From Bacillus sp. ISL-55 (lineage in GTDB: Bacteria; Bacillota; Bacilli; Bacillales; Cytobacillaceae): DNA of 64,000 bases. Positions 34,290 to 42,572 of this stretch are shown in pieces. The position numbers and the translations under genes are program-made. The stretch is taken from positions 55,460 through 119,459 of the forward strand of contig NZ_JAGGQU010000023.1 of NCBI RefSeq assembly GCF_018613155.1. The letters run 5' to 3'. The notes beneath the pieces were generated by a model that was not told where the DNA came from, ran no database searches, and saw nothing but the letters and a program-made list of their open reading frames with translations. Position 1 is the stretch's first letter; every line of letters begins with the position of its first letter.

Positions 34290-35631
34290 GCTTCACGCCT
34301 CCTTCAAGGCCATATTTAACCTCTGATTCAGGACCTTTTTTCGCATATTTGATGATCAAGTAAACATCTGCTATCAGAAGAACCGTATAGAAAATGACGA
34401 GAGCCGCCAAAGAGAATACCACTTGTGACACCGCGATTGGAGAGACACCCTCCGATGTTTTCATCAATCCGTACACAACCCACGGCTGCCTACCTGCTTC
34501 GGCTACCATCCAGCCGGCATTGATTGCCAGGTACGGAAGCAGTACAGAATACAGGACCAGCTTCAAGTACCGAGGTGAGTTTTCGAGTTTATTTTTCCGG
34601 TAAAGGTACAAGCCGTACCAGGAGACCATCAGGAAAAAGACTCCGAGAGCGACCATGACCCTGAACGCGTAAAAGACCAGTTCCACGTTCGGGCGTTCAT
34701 CCTTGGGAATGTCTTTCAGACCAGTGACTTCCCCATCAAAGGAGTTTGTATAGAAGAAACTGCCCAGTTTCGGTATGCTGATGGCCTCAAAAGCATTGCG
34801 CTCGTTTTCCTGGTCGGGAATCTGGATCAGGTGGAACGGCATGTCCTTTTGTGTTTCCCAGACCGCCTCCATCGCTGCACCTTTTGCCGGCTGCATTTTA
34901 GCTGCGAACACACCGGACTGGTGGCCGATGAATGGCGTCAAAGTTGCCGAAAACAGCGCCATTGCGAGACCATACTTAAATGACTTTTTATAAAATGCTG
35001 TTTCATTTTTCCTAAGCAGATGATAAGCACTGATTGCCATCATGAAGAATGCCCCGACAATATAGGCACTCACAACTGTATGTACGAACATATACCAGGC
35101 ATACGGATTGGTGACAAGCTCTGAAAAGCTCTCCAGCTCGACACGTCCATTATTCAGGACATAACCGACTGGATTTTGCATAAAGCCATTCGCGGTGATA
35201 ATCCAGAGCGCCGAAATATTCGTGCCGAGGGCCACCATCCAAATCGAAATCGCCCGCAGCTTTGGTGAAAACTTATCTTTACCGAACAACCAGATGCCCA
35301 TAAAGGTCGATTCTAGGAAAAAAGCGACCAGTGCTTCTATCGCAAGCGGCGATCCGAAAATATCTCCCATATACTTTGAGTACTCAGACCAGTTCGTGCC
35401 AAATTGAAATTCCATCGTAATGCCGGTAATCACACCAAGCACAAAGTTGATGGCGAACAGTTTTCCCCAATAATCCGCCATCCTTTTATACGTCTGGTCC
35501 AGGGTGCGCGCATACTTTGTCTCCATGATGGCGACGAGAATGACTAAACCAATCGTTAATGGAACAAATAAAAAGTGATAAAACACTGTTACAGCAAACT
35601 GAATCCGACTTAATAACAGGACCTCTTCCAT
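34279..35631 (-). CDS. cydA: Cytochrome bd quinol oxidase subunit I
   Basis: The 450-residue protein has the CydA N-terminus (LSRIQFAVTVFYHFLFVPLTIG, with the heme ligand His), the GRQPWVVYGLMKT motif and a short quinol loop typical of Firmicutes. It oxidises menaquinol and reduces O2 to water. GAGGAA precedes the ATG. An Fnr-type box lies 125 nt upstream, in line with induction at low oxygen. Confidence 0.93.
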   Translation of the reverse strand: MEEVLLLSRIQFAVTVFYHFLFVPLTIGLVILVAIMETKYARTLDQTYKRMADYWGKLFAINFVLGVITGITMEFQFGTNWSEYSKYMGDIFGSPLAIEALVAFFLESTFMGIWLFGKDKFSPKLRAISIWMVALGTNISALWIITANGFMQNPVGYVLNNGRVELESFSELVTNPYAWYMFVHTVVSAYIVGAFFMMAISAYHLLRKNETAFYKKSFKYGLAMALFSATLTPFIGHQSGVFAAKMQPAKGAAMEAVWETQKDMPFHLIQIPDQENERNAFEAISIPKLGSFFYTNSFDGEVTGLKDIPKDERPNVELVFYAFRVMVALGVFFLMVSWYGLYLYRKNKLENSPRYLKLVLYSVLLPYLAINAGWMVAEAGRQPWVVYGLMKTSEGVSPIAVSQVVFSLAALVIFYTVLLIADVYLIIKYAKKGPESEVKYGLEGGVKHVS

Positions 35632-35697
35632 CTTCGGTTCCTCCTAATTTTGAGTTTGTGAATTTTTTAACATAATCATGATTCTATTTTAAAAAAA

Positions 35698-35718
35698 CTT
35701 TGTGAGTGATATCGCAGA
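35698..35718 (-). promoter_or_regulatory. Possible Rex-like site upstream of cydA
   Basis: TTGTGAGTGATATCGCAG keeps the left TTGTGA half of the Rex consensus but only 4 of 6 bases of the right half. It is weak evidence. Confidence 0.3.
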
Positions 35719-35755
35719 TTTTTGTAGAGAATTTGTGACAATTTTATCCTTTGAG

Positions 35756-35771
35756 TGTGATGCAGGTCACA
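35756..35771. promoter_or_regulatory. Fnr/CRP-type box upstream of cydAB
   Basis: TGTGATGCAGGTCACA is a perfect TGTGA-N6-TCACA palindrome, the established Fnr consensus in Bacillus. It is centred about 132 nt before the cydA ATG. Confidence 0.7.
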
Positions 35772-35785
35772 GACAAACAAAAACA

Positions 35786-35826
35786 GTGTCAGCGCCTTGA
35801 TCAGCCCCGACAAGCGCTGCAGCTGG
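35786..35826 (+). repeat. Dispersed element, short copy 4
   Basis: GTCAGCGCC...CAGCCCCGACAAGCGCTG matches the core of the element at 13088. Confidence 0.6.
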
Positions 35827-35828
35827 AC

Positions 35829-35860
35829 AAAAAAAAGGCCCTGTTTAACAGGACCTGAAC
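35829..35860 (-). terminator. Terminator of the peroxiredoxin gene
   Basis: On the minus strand AGGTCCTGTT pairs with AACAGGGCCT and is followed by a T run. Confidence 0.8.
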
Positions 35861-35862
35861 AA

Positions 35863-36474
35863 TCAAATATTCCCGATATTTGAAGGATCTGTACTGACTC
35901 CTTGCTGGCCGGGCACCCAGTTAGCCGGCACTCCTTTTCCTGTTTGCTTGGCATACTCGAAAGCCTGGAGGATTCTTACGTGCTCAGGAAGGTTGCGGCC
36001 GACATTGCCGGGATAGGTTAGCTTTGCCTTGATAATGCCCTCTGGATCAATGAAAACCGATGTCCTGAAGGAAGCTCCAGTTGTTTCATCAAGAACACGG
36101 TAAGCCCGGCTGATCACCTGTGTCCTGTCGCTTACCATTGGATACGTAACATTCTTCAAAGATGGAGAGGTCTCCTTAAAAACCTTATGAGAATATACGC
36201 TGTCTGTGCTGATTGCCAGCAATTCAGCACCCAGTGCCTTTATATAAGGGTAAACAGCGGCGACCGCCGCCAATTCTGTCGGTCAGACAAAAGTAAAATC
36301 GCTTGGGTAGAAAAATAAAATGACCCACTTTCCCCGATAATCCTCGAGGTTAATCTTCTTTATGTCCCCATTAATCAACGCATCTGCTGTAAAAAGCGGA
36401 GCCTGGTCATCACGGGTCGCGCAAAAAACAGTCGGGCACTCAACCAAATCTTGAGCGTACAATTTATCGTCCAT
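35863..36474 (-). CDS. AhpC-type peroxiredoxin, putative selenoprotein (Sec64)
   Basis: The gene is a single 203-codon frame if the TGA at 36283-36285 is read through. The TGA replaces the peroxidatic cysteine exactly: DFTFV-TGA-PTEL, where AhpC proteins have DFTFVCPTEL. The whole peroxiredoxin fold continues in frame on both sides ([10 protein letters not shown] before, [11 protein letters not shown] and [13 protein letters not shown] after), with no other defect. A SECIS-like hairpin follows the TGA. The usual C-terminal resolving cysteine (VCP) is absent, since the tail reads [13 protein letters not shown]13 and C18 near the N-terminus are the remaining cysteines and may resolve the selenenic acid. 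It reduces peroxides in the cytoplasm. A recent nonsense mutation is the alternative. Confidence 0.85.
36253..36285 (-). promoter_or_regulatory. Bacterial SECIS-like hairpin following the in-frame UGA
   Basis: Numbering from the U of UGA, nt 7-10 (ACAG) pair with 29-32 (CUGU) and nt 17-20 (CGGC) pair with 25-28 (GCCG). Nt 11-16, including two U residues, are bulged and the loop is GGUC at 21-24. In Escherichia coli fdhF the SelB-binding loop also contains GGUC at about nt 22-25 with a bulged U at 17. Confidence 0.75.
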
Positions 36475-36588
36475 TTCAGCATCCCTTTCATTCGTAAAAT
36501 TTCTTCTCTACAATCATATGCAAGTGATTTTTTATATTTCAGGTTCCATCTGGAAAAACTACAACGGACAAGAAAGGAGGGTTCATGA

Positions 36589-36753
36589 ATGAGCAGAGGC
36601 AAAGAGTTCAACCACAAGAAAAAAGGCCATCCTGGCGACCTGCCTTCAGGTGCACTGAAAGCAAAGAGGCCTGAGACCGAAGCACAGGAAGATGAGGAAT
36701 TCCTCGTCGTCCAGGAAGCGTTCAAAAATCGCGTAGAGGAAGACGAAGTGTAA
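36589..36753 (+). CDS. Small charged protein, 54 aa
   Basis: The ATG follows AAAGGAGGG with 9 nt spacing. The product is very hydrophilic: a basic start (SRGKEFNHKKKGHPG), then an acidic second half (ETEAQEDEEF, VEEDEV). I do not recognise it; such proteins are common among Bacillus spore or stress genes. A terminator follows at 36762-36795. Confidence 0.55.
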   Translation: MSRGKEFNHKKKGHPGDLPSGALKAKRPETEAQEDEEFLVVQEAFKNRVEEDEV

Positions 36754-36761
36754 AATATTGC

Positions 36762-36795
36762 AGGACCTGGCGCATAATCGCCGGGTTCTTTTTTT
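36762..36795 (+). terminator. Terminator after the 54-aa gene
   Basis: CCTGGCG and CGCCGGG form a stem followed by TTCTTTTTTT. Confidence 0.75.
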
Positions 36796-36882
36796 GATTG
36801 AAACTTTTTCCTAAGGGAATCGTATATGTAGTTATTCACAGCTTTTTAAACAGCCGGATATAAAATTTGAGGAGGAATCCAT

Positions 36883-37200
36883 ATGATCGTAACTACAACT
36901 TCGACTTTGCAGGGAAAGGAAGTTGAGAAATATCTTGGAATAGTCTCCGGGGAAGCCATTATGGGTGCCAATGTGGTGCGCGACTTTCTTGCAAGTGTTA
37001 CTGATGTAATCGGAGGCAGGAGTTCGGCATACGAAAACAAGCTGGCAGAAGGCCGGGAAATCGCGATTCGTGAAATGGAAGACAAGGCTCGCAAAATGGG
37101 CGCTAATGCCGTAATCGGTGTCGACCTTGATTTTGAAACATTAAGGGAAGGCATGATGATGTGTATCGCCACGGGCACAGCGGTTTATGTAAAAGAATAA
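36883..37200 (+). CDS. YbjQ/UPF0145 family protein
   Basis: The 105-residue protein has the YbjQ pattern: VTTTSTLQGKEVEKYLGIVSGE at the start and RKMGANAVIGVDLDFETL near the end. The family forms pentamers and has no settled function. GAGGAATCC precedes the ATG. A terminator (GGTCCTGG...CCAGGACC) follows at 37208-37236. Confidence 0.88.
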   Translation: MIVTTTSTLQGKEVEKYLGIVSGEAIMGANVVRDFLASVTDVIGGRSSAYENKLAEGREIAIREMEDKARKMGANAVIGVDLDFETLREGMMMCIATGTAVYVKE

Positions 37201-37207
37201 TGCAGGA

Positions 37208-37236
37208 AGGTCCTGGCTCAACGCCAGGACCTTTTT
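37208..37236 (+). terminator. Terminator of the ybjQ-like gene
   Basis: AGGTCCTGGC and GCCAGGACCTTTTTT form a perfect stem with a T run. Confidence 0.88.
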
Positions 37237-37292
37237 TCATGCTATAGCTGAATAGACATCGTTTTTTCGAACCCGCAATTCTTAATACAACT

Positions 37293-38210
37293 TTAAACCT
37301 GTTGCTTTTTAAAGTTGGCAAGCACAAGTCCGTTCCCTACTACGGAGTCTTCCTGCCGTTCGAAGCCGAGTTTTCCATAAAGCTTTACAGCCGGAGTGTT
37401 CGCTGCTCCGGTTGAGACAATCATTTCAGAGTGTTCAATCTGTTCTAATTGAGTAATCAGCTTTCGAGCAATTCCTCTGCGGAAAAAGTCTGGATGAACC
37501 ATCACACGATAGATATCGATTACTTCCCCTTCTTTTTTAAAAGAGACCGCCCCAGCGAGCCTCCCTTCTATAAAACAACCAATAAAGGTTTCGCCGCAAT
37601 CCTGAAGCTGCTCGAATGTTTCTTTTAAAGGCGGGATTTCATCTGTGCCAATCAGACATGCTTCGATTTTATAAGAACTTCTCTGCAGGTCCAGCACCTC
37701 AGCACATTCCATGTTAATTTCGAAATTAATTTCCCGGATTTCAGGGAGAAATCCGCTGTCTTTTAGCTTGTTTATGATCAGCTCTTGCCTTTCTGTTAAC
37801 GAAGGCAGATTATTTAATGGGAAAAAGCGCAGCTCCTTGCTCTCCCCATCATTCATCTTCAGCTTCCCTTCCCAATCCTCGCAGGCATACAAAGCGATCG
37901 CGTTATAAATCTCATCGCCATTTGGGTATTTAAAATAGTACTCTTCACCGGCAACCACTTCTATAAATTTCAACCTTTTTAAATTAAGTCCTGTTTCCTC
38001 AAACAATTCCCTGCGAGCTGTATCCTCAAAGCTTTCGCCAGGTTCCATCGCCCCTCCGGGAATTCCCCACCTGCCAGTATCAGTCCTTAGCTGCAGCAGA
38101 ACTTCATACTCCCTATTAAAAACAAGCACAGCAGAGCCCACCAGAATGAATGGCCTGCTGCCGATAAGTGCGCGGATTTCTTTAATATAGTCGCTCATGT
38201 GCTCCCCCAT
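37293..38210 (-). CDS. NUDIX hydrolase fused to GNAT acetyltransferase
   Basis: Residues 1-150 carry a complete Nudix box (G-x5-E-x7-REL-x2-EE-x-G as GGAMEPGESFEDTARREL...EETG). Residues about 170-305 are a GNAT domain with the acetyl-CoA loop RRGIARKL and the NTPAVKLYGKLGFE ending. The two activities could act on one nucleotide-linked substrate, but none is evident. The exact start (38210 or the ATG four codons later) is unsure because the GGGGGAG lies between them. Confidence 0.82.
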   Translation of the reverse strand: MGEHMSDYIKEIRALIGSRPFILVGSAVLVFNREYEVLLQLRTDTGRWGIPGGAMEPGESFEDTARRELFEETGLNLKRLKFIEVVAGEEYYFKYPNGDEIYNAIALYACEDWEGKLKMNDGESKELRFFPLNNLPSLTERQELIINKLKDSGFLPEIREINFEINMECAEVLDLQRSSYKIEACLIGTDEIPPLKETFEQLQDCGETFIGCFIEGRLAGAVSFKKEGEVIDIYRVMVHPDFFRRGIARKLITQLEQIEHSEMIVSTGAANTPAVKLYGKLGFERQEDSVVGNGLVLANFKKQQV

Positions 38211-38283
38211 TACAAAAAATCTCTTATTTCCTTTATACTAAGTAAAGCATACGTAAAATTGTTGTGTTTTGAAAGGAGCAATC

Positions 38284-40380
38284 ATGAAATCATTAGTACT
38301 TGCAGAAAAACCAAGGGTTGCCCGTGAGCTTGCGCGTGTACTTGGCTGCAATAAAACTCATAAAAGCTATTTTGAAGGTAATCAATATATCGTCACTTGG
38401 GCGCTCGGCCACTTGATTGAATTGAAGATGCCCGAGAATTATGACCCAAAATACAAGGTATGGAAGCTTGAAGAACTGCCGATCATCCCGGATAAAATGG
38501 GTCTGAAGGTCATCAAGCAGACGAGCCATCAGTTCAAGGCAATCGAGCATCTGGCTGAACGCAAGGATGTCGGCGAATTCATCATCGCAACTGATGCCGG
38601 GCGTGAGGGCGAGCTTGTTGCCAGATGGATTCTCCAACGCATCAACTGGAAAAAACCAATCAAGCGACTGTGGATTTCCTCGCAGACGGACCGCGCCATC
38701 AAGGATGGGTTTAAAAACCTTAAACCTGGCAAGCAGTTTGAAGACCTGTACGAGTCCGCTGTCTGCCGTGCCGAGGCTGACTGGCTGATCGGCTTGAATG
38801 TTTCGAGAGCTTTGACAACGAAATTCAAAGACCCATTATCTGCAGGCCGTGTCCAGACACCAACACTCGCGATGGTTCTGGAACGCGAGGACGAAATCAA
38901 CAAGTTCGTGCCGAAGGAGTACTGGACCATCCAGGCGAAGGTCGGCTCGTTGAATGCAGAATGGGAGCATAAAGGCGAAAAACGGATTTTTTCACAGGAA
39001 AAAGCAGAGCAAATCCAAAAGAAGCTTTCAAATAAGAAAGCTTCTTTGAAATCGCTGGACCGCAAACAGAAATCGGAGCCGCAGCCGATGCCCTATGACC
39101 TGACAGAACTTCAGCGAGATGCCAATAAGCGTTTTGGCTTTTCAGCAAAGAAAACATCCAATGTGCTGCAGGGTTTGTATGAACAGCATAAACTTGTCAC
39201 CTATCCAAGGACTGACTCACGCTATCTGACGACCGATATGGAAGCGACCATGGCAGACCGCCTTAATGGAATCATGTCCGGCTACCGTGATGAAGCAAAG
39301 CCTGCGCTTGCGCTAAAAGGAAAGGTCCAGGCCCGCCGGGTATTCAATAATGAGAAAGTCACCGACCACCATGCAATCATCCCGACAGAGGAGCGGCTTC
39401 ACCTCGCCGATTTGTCACCGGATGAACGGAAGCTGTACGATTTGATCGTCCGCCGGTTCCTGGCTTTATTTTACCCGGCCTATCAGTATGAAGTGGTTCA
39501 TGCTAACTTCGATGTCGAAGGAGAATCACTGTCAGCTCGGGAAACGAATATTCTTGAGCTCGGTTTTAAAAAGGTTCTCGGAAAAGACGATGATGAGGCC
39601 GGCACACAATCTTTGGGCCACCTTGAAAAAGGCAAGAGCTACTCTGTGGGCCAGGTTAATATGAATAAAAAAATGACAGAACCCCCGCTTCGTTTGTCTG
39701 AGTCTGACATCCTTGCAAAAATGGAGAAGTTCGGTCTCGGCACCCCGGCAACGCGGGCGGAGATCATTGAGCGGATCATTTCTTCAGAGGTCGTGGAAAG
39801 GCAGAACGGCCGCCTGTACCCGACCAAAAAAGGCAAGCAGCTCATCGACCTGGTCAACGATGAACTGACTTCCCCTGAACTGACAGCGAAATGGGAAAAG
39901 GAACTGGAAGAAATCGCCCGCGGCATAGGCGATCCGAAAGCTTTCAAGAAACGGATCCGTGAACAGACGGCCCGCCTTGTATCCGAAATCAAGACGAGCG
40001 ATAAAACCTACCGTGCCCATAACCTGACAGGTTCAAAATGCCCTGAATGCGGCGAGTTCATGAAGGAACGCAAAACAAAGGACGGACGCATCCTCGTCTG
40101 CTCCAGTCCTGAGTGCAGCTTCCGCAAGCATAAGGATCCAAAGCTTTCACAAAGACGCTGCCCTCAGTGCCACAAACGGATGGAAATCCATAACGGCAAA
40201 GCGGGCGCATACTTCCAATGCCGACGCTGCAATGTCGTGGAGAAGGCCGAGGATAAAAAGAAAAAAGGCGTATCCAAACGTGAGGAGCGCAAGTTGAAGG
40301 AAAAATACTCACCATCCCAGGAAAACTTCGGCACCAGTCTCGGAGACTTGCTGAAAGCTGCGATGGAGGATAAGGATTAG
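38284..40380 (+). CDS. topB: DNA topoisomerase III
   Basis: The 698-residue protein begins with the TOPRIM domain (LVLAEKPRVARELA, then TDAGREGELVARWI) and has the catalytic tyrosine region HKLVTYPRTDSRYL. It ends with zinc ribbons (CPECGEF...CSSPEC, CPQCHKR...CRRC) and a basic tail. It is a type IA enzyme that relaxes and decatenates DNA. I chose the ATG at 38284, which follows AAAGGAGC; a longer frame opens at 38269. Confidence 0.93.
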   Translation: MKSLVLAEKPRVARELARVLGCNKTHKSYFEGNQYIVTWALGHLIELKMPENYDPKYKVWKLEELPIIPDKMGLKVIKQTSHQFKAIEHLAERKDVGEFIIATDAGREGELVARWILQRINWKKPIKRLWISSQTDRAIKDGFKNLKPGKQFEDLYESAVCRAEADWLIGLNVSRALTTKFKDPLSAGRVQTPTLAMVLEREDEINKFVPKEYWTIQAKVGSLNAEWEHKGEKRIFSQEKAEQIQKKLSNKKASLKSLDRKQKSEPQPMPYDLTELQRDANKRFGFSAKKTSNVLQGLYEQHKLVTYPRTDSRYLTTDMEATMADRLNGIMSGYRDEAKPALALKGKVQARRVFNNEKVTDHHAIIPTEERLHLADLSPDERKLYDLIVRRFLALFYPAYQYEVVHANFDVEGESLSARETNILELGFKKVLGKDDDEAGTQSLGHLEKGKSYSVGQVNMNKKMTEPPLRLSESDILAKMEKFGLGTPATRAEIIERIISSEVVERQNGRLYPTKKGKQLIDLVNDELTSPELTAKWEKELEEIARGIGDPKAFKKRIREQTARLVSEIKTSDKTYRAHNLTGSKCPECGEFMKERKTKDGRILVCSSPECSFRKHKDPKLSQRRCPQCHKRMEIHNGKAGAYFQCRRCNVVEKAEDKKKKGVSKREERKLKEKYSPSQENFGTSLGDLLKAAMEDKD

Positions 40381-40394
40381 GAATATGTTACTCA

Positions 40395-40417
40395 TAAGCG
40401 GCCATTGTGCCGCTTTT
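40395..40417 (+). terminator. Terminator of topB
   Basis: AAGCGGC and GCCGCTTTTT form a short stem with a T run. Confidence 0.65.
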
Positions 40418-40512
40418 TCATTTCTAGTTGGGAGATTCGCTTGTAAAAAATTCCTTTACAGTAGTATGATATTCGTTGGTTGTCATCAATTAGATATAAA
40501 AGGAGTAACATC

Positions 40513-41781
40513 ATGAGGATTAGGGATTGGGATCGAAATTTAAAGATTCGCTTGTTTGGCGAAGCTTTAATGAATATAACATTTTGGATGTTTTTCCCGT
40601 TTTTGACGATATATTTTGCTGAAAGTTTCGGGAAGGGCAACGCGGGATTTCTGCTCGTCTTATCCCAGGTCTTTTCGGTATTCGCCAATTTGATGGGCGG
40701 ATACACCGCCGACCGGTTCGGGCGCAAACGGATGATGGTGATCTCAGCTTTCGGCCAGGGAATTGCCTTCCTTGTTTTTGCCTACGCGGTTTCACCATGG
40801 TTCACCTCACCGATGCTCGGGTTCATCTGCTTTACACTCGTAGGGATGTTCGGCTCCATTTACTGGCCAGCCAGCCAGGCGATGGTCGCGGACGTGGTCC
40901 CGGAAAAAGACCGCAGCAGTGTATTCGCGATTTTTTATACACAGATCAATATCGCTGTTGTTGTCGGCCCGATTCTCGGTGCGATTTTTTATGTAAAATA
41001 TCGATTTGAATTGATGATCGCAGTAGCGGTTATCTCCATCCTGCTTGCGCTTGTCCTTGCAAAATGGACGCGCGAGACGGTCCCTGCTTCTGCCAGGCAG
41101 GCACGTGCAGAGAATGGGAAATGGTATGATTTCCTTAAGGATCAAATTGCCGATTACAAGGTTATCGTCCAGGATAAAATTTTCCTCATGTTCATCATTG
41201 CAGGAATTTTAGCGGCGCAAACGTTTATGCAGCTTGATTTGCTATTCCCTGTTTACACAAAGGATGTGGTGCACAATCAAACGGTGCTCGAACTCGGCAG
41301 CAGGATATTCACCGTCAATGGCGAACAGGCTTTTGGCTTGATTCTATCTGAAAACGGCTTGCTGGTTGCCCTCTTTACTGTCGTTGTCACACGTTGGGTG
41401 ACCCGCTTCCGTGAACGGAATGTGTTTGTATTGTCCTCGCTCATATATGCAATCGCAATTTTGATGTTCGGTGCGACAAATTGGATTTGGGGACTGATTG
41501 CAGCGATGGCTGTATTCACATTGGCCGAACTAATGACTGCTGGTTTACAGCAAACCTTCATTTCGAATCTGGCACCTGAGCAAATGCGCGGCCAGTATTT
41601 TGCGGCCGCTTCCTTGCGATATACGATTGGCAGGACAATCGCCCCGATCAGCATCCCGCTCACCGTCTGGATCGGATACGGCTGGACGTTCACCATCCTC
41701 AGCATTCTCGCCGTTTTAAGCGCGGTGCTGTTTGGGTTGATGTTCAGGATGTATGAGACTAGGAAGGCAGCGGGGGTTTAA
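40513..41781 (+). CDS. MFS transporter
   Basis: The 422-residue protein has about 12 membrane helices and MFS motif A (GGYTADRFGRKRMM). It resembles DHA1 multidrug exporters. A loop between helices 7 and 8 includes QTVLELGSRIFTVNGEQ. I chose the ATG at 40513, preceded by AAAAGGAG. Substrate is unknown. Confidence 0.85.
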   Translation: MRIRDWDRNLKIRLFGEALMNITFWMFFPFLTIYFAESFGKGNAGFLLVLSQVFSVFANLMGGYTADRFGRKRMMVISAFGQGIAFLVFAYAVSPWFTSPMLGFICFTLVGMFGSIYWPASQAMVADVVPEKDRSSVFAIFYTQINIAVVVGPILGAIFYVKYRFELMIAVAVISILLALVLAKWTRETVPASARQARAENGKWYDFLKDQIADYKVIVQDKIFLMFIIAGILAAQTFMQLDLLFPVYTKDVVHNQTVLELGSRIFTVNGEQAFGLILSENGLLVALFTVVVTRWVTRFRERNVFVLSSLIYAIAILMFGATNWIWGLIAAMAVFTLAELMTAGLQQTFISNLAPEQMRGQYFAAASLRYTIGRTIAPISIPLTVWIGYGWTFTILSILAVLSAVLFGLMFRMYETRKAAGV

Positions 41782-41809
41782 GCAACGTAATGGAGTTGGC
41801 AGCTCGGAT

Positions 41810-41922
41810 ATAGATGGAAAAATTTGAAGTTGGTCGATATATCCAAGAATGTGGTCGATATATTTAAATTTCCGCCAATAAGTTAAAGAAGTTGCGCTAA
41901 AAGTCAAAAGTAGTCCATCTAT
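41810..41922 (+). repeat. Degenerate about 20-bp array D
   Basis: Read on the minus strand it contains TAGCGCAACTTCTTTAACTT, then an ATTGGCGG unit, then two ATATCGACC units, at 20-21 bp steps. TAGATGGA and TCCATCTA flank it as an inverted repeat. It follows the stop of a plus-strand gene in the same relative orientation as arrays A, B and C. Confidence 0.45.
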
Positions 41923-41937
41923 TACCCTGTGCACAAA

Positions 41938-41975
41938 AAATCCATGCAGAACCTGATTCTGCATGGATTTTTTCC
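41938..41975. terminator. Bidirectional terminator
   Basis: AAAATCCATGCAGAA and TTCTGCATGGATTTT form a long stem between converging genes. Confidence 0.88.
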
Positions 41976-41977
41976 TG

Positions 41978-42373
41978 TTATTTTACCTTCGCATCGCTAT
42001 ACTTGAAGGTCATGAACACAAATAGCAGGAAGCTTAGCAGCAAAGTCGAACCGCCGACGATATAAAACACCATTGTGAAAGTTTCTGGCAGCGGGAATGG
42101 CTTCACGTTATAAAGCCACATGCCCAAGGTCAGGCCGAAGCTTCCAATGATTGCAGTCCATACATGGAATAATGCTAGTTTTGAAGATTTTGGCACCTCA
42201 TATGAACGGTAATAGCTTGAGAATGCAAACAGACTCAGCCAGCCGACGACCAGGATATGCGCATGGACAGGACGAACTGCATAGTCACCGGCACCTGCCA
42301 TATGCGAGCCCATGAACGCGCCAACGAAAGCGTAAATCGCGGAAAGACGCAACAAGACAACATCGAATTTCAT
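41978..42373 (-). CDS. Four-helix protein resembling part of heme-copper oxidase subunit I
   Basis: The 131-residue protein has four hydrophobic segments and the motif RPVHAHILVVGWLSLF, which resembles the heme-ligand helix of subunit I in cbb3-type oxidases and NO reductases. It is far too short to be a full oxidase subunit (usually 450 or more residues). It could be a small heme-binding membrane protein or accessory factor. No other oxidase gene adjoins it. Confidence 0.65.
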   Translation of the reverse strand: MKFDVVLLRLSAIYAFVGAFMGSHMAGAGDYAVRPVHAHILVVGWLSLFAFSSYYRSYEVPKSSKLALFHVWTAIIGSFGLTLGMWLYNVKPFPLPETFTMVFYIVGGSTLLLSFLLFVFMTFKYSDAKVK

Positions 42374-42572
42374 AAAAAAAATCCCCCTATACCCCTTTAG
42401 TATACCGCTCTATTTTACCCTACGCTGCTATTAAGTTGCCAGTTTGATAGGCTAGCAATTTTAGACAGAAAGACAGCTTTCCCAATGTCTAGTTAAGTCG
42501 AATGTCTTAAGTTTCTTTTTTGCTATAAAATCGTTACAATATAAAAGAAGATTCAGAAAAGGGGCGAAATAA

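Noticed and set aside
35863-36474. Peroxiredoxin as a simple pseudogene or two separate genes
   Set aside because: The only stop is TGA, exactly at the catalytic Cys, with a SECIS-like hairpin next to it, and both flanks keep perfect family sequence. Kept as an alternative until sel genes are checked.
36375-36839. Minus-strand ORF of 154 aa over the 54-aa gene and peroxiredoxin start
   Set aside because: It runs antisense through the better-supported 36589-36753 gene and shows no domain.
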